From: Alphaproteobacteria bacterium
GTDB lineage: Bacteria; Pseudomonadota; Alphaproteobacteria; Rickettsiales; UBA6187
Length of the DNA: 10,309 nucleotides
Reading direction: 5' to 3'
Assembly: GCA_024280585.1 (NCBI GenBank)
Contig: JAJRPW010000080.1
Coordinates: forward strand, 1 to 10,309
This document shows positions 5,872 to 10,309 of the stretch, one piece after another; within the stretch, counting starts at the first letter, position 1, and each line of letters begins with the position of its first letter. The position numbers were made by a program, and so were the translations under genes. Under the pieces are notes generated by a model. It did no database searches. It was not told where the DNA came from and saw nothing but the letters and a program-made list of their open reading frames with translations.

Positions 5872-6575
5872 TACGCTTTCCCCTTACCTTTTATTTCTTC
5901 TATGCTTACAGACTCTCCAACAGATTTTTTATCTTCAGTCTCAGCTTTTGTATATATATCACCCTTGTAGATCCATACTTTAATACCAATAACACCATAA
6001 GTAGTATTAGCTTCAGCAACACCATAATCTATATCAGCGCGCAGTGTATGCAAAGGCACACGTCCTTCACGATACCATTCCATACGCGCGATTTCTGCTC
6101 CGCCCAAACGTCCTGAACAATTAACTCTTATGCCCAAAGCGCCTGATCTAAATGCCGATTGCATAGCCCGTTTCATTGCTCTTCTAAATGACACTCTTTT
6201 TTCTAATTGTTGAGCAATCCCTTCAGCTACCAAAATAGAATCGGCCTCAGGCTTTCTAATTTCTACTATATTTAAACTAACTTCTGCGCCTGCAATTTTA
6301 GTTAAATCTCTTTTAATCTTCTCAATATCAGCACCTTTCTTTCCAATAATAATACCCGGACGCGAAGTGTGGATCGAAACACGAACTTTTTTCGCAGAGC
6401 GCTCAACAATCACCTTACTGATACCAGAAAAACGCATTTTTTTCTTAATATGCGCCCTGATCTTCAGATCCTGGTGTAAATGATCTGCATATTCATCACC
6501 ATCTGCATACCAGCGTGAATCCCATGTACGATTTATTCCAATTCTAAGGCCGATGGCTCTTGCTTTTTGTCCCAC
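5871..6575 (-). CDS. rpsC: 30S ribosomal protein S3
   Basis: S3 forms part of the mRNA entry tunnel and helicase of the 30S. The product is 234 residues, normal. A type II KH domain includes the GxxG loop IIIGKKGADI at about residues 75-84. The C-terminal domain has GALGIRVNCSGRLGGAEIAR, then EWYREGRVPLHTLRADIDYG and TYGVIGIKVWIYKG. A charged tail follows (about residues 209-234). The start codon is GTG, backed by GAGGAG. The N-terminus MGQKARAIGLRIG differs from the common MGQKVNPIGLR. The TAA stop shares one base with the rplP ATG. Confidence 0.97.
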   Translation of the reverse strand: MGQKARAIGLRIGINRTWDSRWYADGDEYADHLHQDLKIRAHIKKKMRFSGISKVIVERSAKKVRVSIHTSRPGIIIGKKGADIEKIKRDLTKIAGAEVSLNIVEIRKPEADSILVAEGIAQQLEKRVSFRRAMKRAMQSAFRSGALGIRVNCSGRLGGAEIARMEWYREGRVPLHTLRADIDYGVAEANTTYGVIGIKVWIYKGDIYTKAETEDKKSVGESVSIEEIKGKGKA

Positions 6576-6579
6576 TTAC

Positions 6580-6957
6580 CTACTCCTCTTCGCTTTCACG
6601 TAAAATTATTTCCAAATTGCTAAACGGCTTAATTATTCTAGCACCACGACCTCTTGCTCTAGCTCTGAATCTCTTCATAACCAACGCCCTGCCAACCTTA
6701 ACTTCAAACACAACCAAACGGTCAATATCCAAACCATGATTATTTTCTGCATTAGCAATAGCCGATATCAAAAGATCTCTTACATCTTTAGCTATTCTCT
6801 TGCTACAAAATTCCAGTTGCACCAAGGCCAAATCGACCTTCATACCCCTAATTAAACCAGCAACAATATTGAGCTTTTGCGGGCTCACACGAAGCTTAGT
6901 CAACTTCGCACTCGCCTCTGCATCACTTAATCTTCTTGCAACAGCTGCTTTTCCCAT
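6580..6957 (-). CDS. rplV: 50S ribosomal protein L22
   Basis: L22 spans the 50S and its hairpin lines the exit tunnel with L4; changes in that loop cause macrolide resistance. The product is 125 residues, slightly longer than the 110 of E. coli because of a short N-terminal lead and an acidic ESEEE end. The core shows KLRVSPQKLNIVAGLIRGMK, then LLISAIANAENNHGLDIDRL, and the hairpin RALVMKRFRARARGRGARI. No resistance-type change can be called by eye. AGAGGA (6970-6965) seven bases before the ATG supports the start. The stop is TAG and the GTG of rpsC follows after four bases. Confidence 0.96.
   Translation of the reverse strand: MGKAAVARRLSDAEASAKLTKLRVSPQKLNIVAGLIRGMKVDLALVQLEFCSKRIAKDVRDLLISAIANAENNHGLDIDRLVVFEVKVGRALVMKRFRARARGRGARIIKPFSNLEIILRESEEE
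6583..6588 (-). promoter_or_regulatory. Ribosome binding site for the rpsC GTG start
   Basis: GAGGAG on the minus strand lies inside the last codons of rplV, seven bases before the GTG at 6575. It supports GTG as the true start of S3. Confidence 0.7.
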
Positions 6958-6959
6958 CT

Positions 6960-7235
6960 TTAATTCCTCTTAGCCTTTTTATCCGCGGTATGACCATAAA
7001 AAGTTCTGGTAGGAGAAAATTCTCCGAACTTACGACCAACCATCTCTTCAACAATCGAAACCGGAATAAATTTTCTTCCGTTATAAACACCAAAATTCAA
7101 ACCAACAAACTGCGGCAAAATAGTAGAACGTCTCGACCATATTTTTATGATCTTGTGACGCGAACCTTCCGACGCCGCAGCCTTCCTCAACACATATTCG
7201 TCAACAAAAGGACCTTTCCAAACCGATCGTCCCAT
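6960..7235 (-). CDS. rpsS: 30S ribosomal protein S19
   Basis: S19 is a 30S head protein that forms a pair with S13 and contacts the 50S. The product is 91 residues, the usual length. It starts MGRSVWKGPFVDEYVLRK and carries IKIWSRRSTILPQFVGLNF, VYNGRKFIPVSI, then EEMVGRKFGEFSPTRTFYGH with the conserved GH before a short basic tail. The ATG at 7235 fits both the strong upstream AAGGAG and the family start MxRSxxKGPF. rplV begins two bases after the TAA stop. Confidence 0.97.
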   Translation of the reverse strand: MGRSVWKGPFVDEYVLRKAAASEGSRHKIIKIWSRRSTILPQFVGLNFGVYNGRKFIPVSIVEEMVGRKFGEFSPTRTFYGHTADKKAKRN

Positions 7236-7242
7236 CAAATTT

Positions 7243-7248
7243 CTCCTT
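7243..7248 (-). promoter_or_regulatory. Ribosome binding site deciding the rpsS start
   Basis: AAGGAG on the minus strand begins within the rplB stop codon (TAAAGGAG) and ends seven bases before the ATG at 7235. A TTG one codon earlier (7238) is less likely as the start. Confidence 0.7.
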
Positions 7249-8075
7249 TATTTATCATATCTACGACGAACAATAAACTTGTTCGTACGTTTGTTACTAC
7301 GCGTTCTCTTACCTTTAGTAGGCTTACCCCAAGGAGTAACCGGGTGACGGCCGCCTGAAGTTTTACCCTCACCACCACCATGCGGATGATCCACCGGATT
7401 CATTACAACACCACGAACTGTCGGGCGCTTTCCTTTCCAACGATTCCTACCAGCCTTACCAATATTAATATTCTGATGATCTGAATTCGATACAGCGCCA
7501 ATCGTCGCCATACAATCTGCGCGAACCAACCTTACTTCGCCGGATCTAAGACGAAGCAACGCATAACCCGAATCTTTACCGGTTAACTGAGCATAACCAC
7601 CAGCTGCTCTTGCAAGCTGCCCACCCTTACCAGGTTTCATTTCAATATTATGAACGATTGTGCCCACAGGAATATTTTTTAGTGGCAGTGCGTTACCCGG
7701 CTTGATATCCACCTTTTCACCGGATACAACTTTATCACCAACTTGCAAACGCTGAGGCGCTAAAATATAGGCCAACTGACCATCTTTATATTTCACAAGA
7801 GCAATAAAAGCAGTACGGTTCGGATCATACTCAATACGCTCAACAGTCGCAGGAGTATCAAACTTATTGCGCTTAAAATCAATTAAGCGAAAAGATTTTT
7901 TATGACCGCCACCAATGTGACGCGTGGTGATGTGACCGTTATTATTACGTCCACCAGTTTTCTTTAAGCCCTTTGTCAAGGCCTTCACCGGCTTACCCTT
8001 CCATAATTCACTACGGTCGACTAATACCAGCTCACGCTGCGAAGGAGTATTTGGTTTATATGTCTTTAATGCCAT
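7248..8075 (-). CDS. rplB: 50S ribosomal protein L2
   Basis: L2 is among the most conserved 50S proteins and is needed for subunit joining and peptidyl transferase structure. The product is 275 residues, as expected. It starts MALKTYKPNTPSQREL and contains GGRNNNGHITTRHIGGGHK, RIEYDPNRTAFIALV and, near residues 228-237, the signature VDHPHGGGEG with the histidine long studied in E. coli. The C-terminus is strongly basic (TKGKRTRSNKRTNKFIVRRR). The start at 8075 fits the family, but the ribosome site is weak: only GGGA about nine bases upstream plus AAGAA next to the ATG. Confidence 0.98.
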   Translation of the reverse strand: MALKTYKPNTPSQRELVLVDRSELWKGKPVKALTKGLKKTGGRNNNGHITTRHIGGGHKKSFRLIDFKRNKFDTPATVERIEYDPNRTAFIALVKYKDGQLAYILAPQRLQVGDKVVSGEKVDIKPGNALPLKNIPVGTIVHNIEMKPGKGGQLARAAGGYAQLTGKDSGYALLRLRSGEVRLVRADCMATIGAVSNSDHQNINIGKAGRNRWKGKRPTVRGVVMNPVDHPHGGGEGKTSGGRHPVTPWGKPTKGKRTRSNKRTNKFIVRRRYDK

Positions 8076-8094
8076 TTCTTAATTTCCCAACAAC

Positions 8095-8409
8095 TTAAAT
8101 TGATGTACCAATATCAATGTTATTACCCTCAGCCAAAGTAACTATAGCCTTTCTTGTATCTTTTCTCTTACCACGAGTACCACGAAAAACTTTAGTTTTA
8201 CCTTTAACATTTATTACATTCACTTTCGTTACTTTCACTTCGAATAAAGCCTCAACAGACCTCTTTATCGCCGCTTTAGTTGCATCAACTGCAACATTAA
8301 AAGTAACTTTATTATATTCAACACCCATTTGTGATTTTTCAGTAACCACAGGCGACACAACAACATCATACATAGAAGGATCAACAGCCTTCTTTTCCGC
8401 TTTAGCCAT
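8095..8409 (-). CDS. rplW: 50S ribosomal protein L23
   Basis: L23 sits at the exit of the peptide tunnel and is the docking point for trigger factor and SRP. The product is 104 residues, close to the family norm of about 100. It shows VVVSPVVTEKSQM near residues 16-28, the central VEALFEVKVTKVNVINVKGK and the basic arm FRGTRGKRKDTRKAIVTL. The start has a strong GAGGAG (8422-8417) seven bases upstream, lying in the end of rplD, with which the gene overlaps by eight bases. It is followed by rplB after 19 bases. Confidence 0.96.
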   Translation of the reverse strand: MAKAEKKAVDPSMYDVVVSPVVTEKSQMGVEYNKVTFNVAVDATKAAIKRSVEALFEVKVTKVNVINVKGKTKVFRGTRGKRKDTRKAIVTLAEGNNIDIGTSI

Positions 8410-9028
8410 TTAAACGCTCCTCTAATTTCTTCAATGCATCTTCAGTTATAATAAGATTTTCACGACGCAAAATATCATAGACATTAGCACCTTGAACAGG
8501 TAGTGCATCTACATTCTTAATATTAGCAATTGCTTTTTGCAAATTTTTATCAACCTGCTCGCCGCCAATAATCAAAGCCGATTTAATACTCAAAGCAGCC
8601 AAACCTTTAGCAACAGCTGAAGTCTTAGCATCTTTTAATTTATCATTTTTTAAGACAAATAATTTACCGCTTTTTTGCTTGGAAGACAAGGCCACTTTCA
8701 AGCCCAGCTTACGAATCTTCTTCGGCAAAGAATGCCCATGCGACCTAACAACAGGACCATGAACAACAGCACCGCCACGCATATGCACCGCGTACTTACT
8801 ACCTTGCCTGGCATTACCCGTACCTTTTTGTTTAAAAGGTTTTGCAGTAGTACCATGCACTTCGCCAATACCTTTTACCTTATGAGTGCCAGCCTGACGC
8901 TTCGCCAACTGCCAGTTTACAACCTGATGCAATATATCCTTACGCAGTTCAAGTCCAAAAATTGACTTATCCAAGGTAACATCTCCTGTAGCAGCATCAC
9001 CTGCTAATGTAACAATTTTAGCTTTCAT
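8402..9028 (-). CDS. rplD: 50S ribosomal protein L4
   Basis: L4 binds 23S rRNA and, with L22, lines the constriction of the peptide exit tunnel. In gammaproteobacteria it also represses its own S10 operon. The product is 208 residues, normal for the family. Conserved features are the extended loop around residues 60-95 (KPFKQKGTGNARQGS, then the HMRGGAVVHGP block), SLPKKIRKLGLKVALSSK after it, and VYDILRRENLIITEDALKKLEERL at the C-terminus. The ATG lies inside the rplC end (11-base overlap) with GGAAG just upstream, so it is probably translated by coupling. The downstream end overlaps rplW by eight bases (ATGGCTAA). No separate L4-responsive leader is evident here. Confidence 0.97.
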   Translation of the reverse strand: MKAKIVTLAGDAATGDVTLDKSIFGLELRKDILHQVVNWQLAKRQAGTHKVKGIGEVHGTTAKPFKQKGTGNARQGSKYAVHMRGGAVVHGPVVRSHGHSLPKKIRKLGLKVALSSKQKSGKLFVLKNDKLKDAKTSAVAKGLAALSIKSALIIGGEQVDKNLQKAIANIKNVDALPVQGANVYDILRRENLIITEDALKKLEERLNG

Positions 9029-9797
9029 CAGACTTCCCTTGTTCGTTATTTTCTTTTGGATTTTCTTCTGGCTTGCCCTGATCAGCAGACTCTTGCTTTA
9101 ATTCTTTGGCTGAAGTTTTTGCCAAAGCCGGATATGGAGCATTTGCAGGACGTACTTTTTTCATAGCATCGGTGACATATACATATGCACCTTTAGAACC
9201 AGGAACCGCGCCCGAAACCAGCAATAATCCATTTTCAGCGTCAGTAGCGATAATTCTTAAATTCTGCTTTGTCACCCTGGTATTACCCATATGACCAGCC
9301 ATCTTTTTGCCTTTAAAGACACGACCAGGATCCTGACATTGGCCAGTTGAACCGTGAGCCCTATGCGATATAGACACACCATGTGTTGCTTCCATACCAC
9401 CAAAATTCCAGCGCTTCATCGCACCGGCGAAGCCTTTTCCTATAGAAGTAGCCGACACATCAACATATTGACCAGTAACATAATGATCAACCGTCAATTC
9501 TTGTCCCAATTCCAGAAGCGCATCTTTTGCAACTCTAAACTCAGCAACCTTTACCTTAGGCTCAACTTTTGCTTTTGCAAATTGGCCTTTTTGTGGCTTG
9601 GGTACATTCTTAACTTTCGCAGTGCCAACACCAACCTGAACAGCATTATAGCCGCCACCTTCAGCATCTTCATCCTCGGCTCTTATAGCAGTGACCTGAC
9701 AATTATCTAATTTAAGTAATGTCACAGGAATATGATCGCCTTCGTCAGTATAATAACGGCTCATGCCCAATTTTGTTGTAATAACACCAGTTCTCAT
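9018..9797 (-). CDS. rplC: 50S ribosomal protein L3
   Basis: L3 is an early-assembly 50S protein whose extended loop reaches toward the peptidyl transferase centre. The product is 259 residues against about 210 in E. coli. It starts MRTGVITTKLGMSRYY and contains GKGFAGAMKRWNFGG, GVSISHRAHGSTGQCQDPGR and VFKGKKMAGHMGN in the conserved core. The GQ in GQCQDPG is the region where PrmB methylates a glutamine in E. coli; modification here is inferred. The last 24 or so residues form a Glu/Asn/Lys/Ser-rich low-complexity tail after LAKTSAKELKQ, which explains much of the extra length. GGAGG at 9809-9805 lies seven bases before the ATG. The 3' end overlaps rplD by 11 bases. Confidence 0.97.
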   Translation of the reverse strand: MRTGVITTKLGMSRYYTDEGDHIPVTLLKLDNCQVTAIRAEDEDAEGGGYNAVQVGVGTAKVKNVPKPQKGQFAKAKVEPKVKVAEFRVAKDALLELGQELTVDHYVTGQYVDVSATSIGKGFAGAMKRWNFGGMEATHGVSISHRAHGSTGQCQDPGRVFKGKKMAGHMGNTRVTKQNLRIIATDAENGLLLVSGAVPGSKGAYVYVTDAMKKVRPANAPYPALAKTSAKELKQESADQGKPEENPKENNEQGKSDES

Positions 9798-10114
9798 TAC
9801 GCAGCCTCCAGCAACTTAATATCAACTTCAACACCAGCGGCAAGATCAAGCTTCATCAACGCATCCACTGTTTGCGGAGTAGGATCAATGATGATCAAAC
9901 GTTTGTGTGTACGTATCTCAAACTGCTCACGTGATTTTTTATCGACATGCGGCGATCTGTTAACCGTAAATTTTTCAATTTTTAGCGGCAAAGGCACAGG
10001 GCCTTTAATTCCAGCACCGGTTCTTTTAACCGTACTAACAATTTGGTACACAGATTTATCCAACAATCTATGGTCAAAAGCCTTCAATTTTATACGTATC
10101 TTCTGGTTATTCAT
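9797..10114 (-). CDS. rpsJ: 30S ribosomal protein S10 (NusE)
   Basis: S10 is a 30S head protein. As NusE it also pairs with NusB in transcription antitermination. The product is 105 residues, the usual size is about 100-105. It starts MNNQKIRIKLKAFDH and shows the family signature around residues 34-55 (GAGIKGPVPLP, then the KFTVNRSPHV loop) and FEIRTHKRLIIIDP, ending LMKLDLAAGVEVDIKL. The last block is typical of alphaproteobacteria. The ATG at 10114 is chosen over a TTG at 10120 because of Shine-Dalgarno spacing and family length. It opens the S10 operon 58 bases after tuf. Its TAA stop shares one base with the rplC ATG (TAATG), which suggests translational coupling. Confidence 0.97.
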   Translation of the reverse strand: MNNQKIRIKLKAFDHRLLDKSVYQIVSTVKRTGAGIKGPVPLPLKIEKFTVNRSPHVDKKSREQFEIRTHKRLIIIDPTPQTVDALMKLDLAAGVEVDIKLLEAA

Positions 10115-10121
10115 AATCAAA

Positions 10122-10125
10122 CTCT
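10122..10125 (-). promoter_or_regulatory. Ribosome binding site deciding the rpsJ start
   Basis: AGAG on the minus strand lies seven bases before the ATG at 10114. An in-frame TTG two codons earlier (10120) would sit almost on top of this site, so the ATG is preferred. Confidence 0.55.
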
Positions 10126-10154
10126 ATTTTCAAATAGTCGCGAGGGCGCGAACT
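10124..10154 (-). other. Two overlapping inverted repeats in the tuf-rpsJ leader
   Basis: Reading the minus strand, 10154-10136 can fold as AGT-CGCG / CGCG-ACT around a CCCT loop with one bulged T. Immediately downstream, 10137-10124 (CTATTTGAAAATAG) is a short AT-rich inverted repeat. The two share bases 10136-10137, so their outer pairs cannot form together. The second repeat runs into the Shine-Dalgarno bases of rpsJ. There is no U tract after the GC stem, so it does not look like a terminator. The stems are short and may be chance. Confidence 0.3.
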
Positions 10155-10180
10155 ATATACTAAACTTTTATACTATTCAA
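10152..10180 (-). promoter_or_regulatory. Candidate sigma70-type promoter for the S10 operon
   Basis: On the minus strand a -35-like TTGAAT (10180-10175, in the last codons of tuf) is separated by exactly 17 bases from a -10-like TATAGT (10157-10152, five of six consensus positions). The next bases are TCGCGCCC, a GC-rich block between the -10 element and the expected start near 10144-10146. Such discriminators are known from rRNA and ribosomal protein promoters repressed by ppGpp. This is a visual match only. Read-through from tuf would also transcribe rpsJ, so the promoter may be secondary. Confidence 0.4.
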
Positions 10181-10309
10181 CAATTTTCGTAACTACCCCG
10201 GCGCCGACTGTTCTTCCGCCTTCGCGGATGGCGAATCTAAGACCTTCATCCATTGCGATTGGGGCGATTAAATCAACTGTCAGCTTGGTATTATCACCCG
10301 GCATGATCA
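10173..10309 (-). CDS. tuf: Elongation factor Tu, C-terminal end (partial)
   Basis: EF-Tu is the GTPase that carries aminoacyl-tRNA to the ribosomal A site. Only the last 44 residues lie in the window; the rest is cut off by the right edge. The visible part contains MPGDNTKLTVDLIAPIAMDE followed by GLRFAIREGGRTVGAGVV and ends TKIVE, the typical end of the third beta-barrel domain, which contacts tRNA and EF-Ts. The first two bases at the edge belong to an incomplete codon, and the stop is TAG. rpsJ follows after 58 bases, so this is the tuf copy joined to the S10 operon, as is common in alphaproteobacteria. The sequence does not show whether a second tuf copy exists elsewhere. The identification is essentially certain. 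Confidence 0.97.
   Translation of the reverse strand, partial: IMPGDNTKLTVDLIAPIAMDEGLRFAIREGGRTVGAGVVTKIVE

Noticed and set aside
6936..7358. Plus-strand open frame of 140 codons opposite rplV, rpsS and rplB
   Set aside because: Antisense to three certain ribosomal genes, with no ribosome site and a low-complexity Ser/Arg/Thr product.
10136..10154. Rho-independent terminator after tuf
   Set aside because: The stem is only seven pairs with a bulge and is followed by mixed A/T bases, not a U tract; the operon appears to continue.
9732..10163. Plus-strand open frame of 143 codons across rplC, rpsJ and the tuf gap
   Set aside because: It lies opposite rpsJ and rplC, whose protein identity is certain, and its translation resembles no known family. 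It is a shadow of codon bias.
697..10175. Genetic code 4 (TGA as tryptophan)
   Set aside because: No in-frame TGA is present in any gene here and all proteins are full length under the standard bacterial code. Absence of TGA stops alone is not proof.
1..10309. Mobile elements, CRISPR arrays, tRNA genes or defence systems
   Set aside because: The window is filled by a conserved ribosomal gene cluster in standard order, with no long repeats, insertion breakpoints or tRNA-like cloverleaf seen.

Overview
This window is a ribosomal protein supercluster from an AT-rich alphaproteobacterium. Everything reads on the minus strand, so transcription runs from the right edge to the left edge. In transcription order: tuf (last 44 codons), rpsJ, rplC, rplD, rplW, rplB, rpsS, rplV, rpsC, rplP, rpmC, rpsQ, rplN, rplX, rplE, rpsN, rpsH, rplF, rplR, rpsE, rpmD, rplO, secY (first 220 codons). 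This is the end of a str-type operon joined to the S10 and spc operons. No expected gene is missing or inserted.

The alphaproteobacterial placement rests on protein features: the L15 N-terminal stretch KNRKRVGRGIGSGKGKT, a zinc-free 101-residue S14, S5 with RVPLKEGRTLHHDV and SQNPHNM, the S10 C-terminal VDALMKLDLAAGVEV, and tuf directly upstream of rpsJ. The AT-rich third positions and moderate divergence at a few normally conserved sites would fit a reduced or host-associated lineage (Rickettsiales, Holosporales or an AT-rich Rhodospirillales relative). I cannot settle which.

Region 10309-10115 holds the tuf 3' end and a 58-base gap with a plausible sigma70-type promoter and two overlapping hairpins. 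Region 10114-5022 is the S10 operon, tightly packed, mostly with 1-20 base gaps or 1-11 base overlaps. A 76-base gap (5021-4946) falls where E. coli separates the S10 and spc operons. Region 4945-1246 is the spc operon from L14 to L30, with many TAG stops fused to Shine-Dalgarno sequences. A 69-base gap (1245-1177) precedes rplO, and secY runs off the left edge. Apart from the leftmost secY and rightmost tuf ends, no stretch over 80 bases lacks a gene.

The gene products assemble the two ribosomal subunits (S10, S19, S3, S17, S14, S8, S5 in the 30S; L3, L4, L23, L2, L22, L16, L29, L14, L24, L5, L6, L18, L30, L15 in the 50S), deliver aminoacyl-tRNA (EF-Tu) and export nascent proteins (SecY). 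I found no new biological system. The most noticeable signals are stop codon usage (none of 22 stops is TGA, 10 are TAG), the stop/ribosome-site fusions, the tuf-rpsJ promoter, and a few protein oddities.
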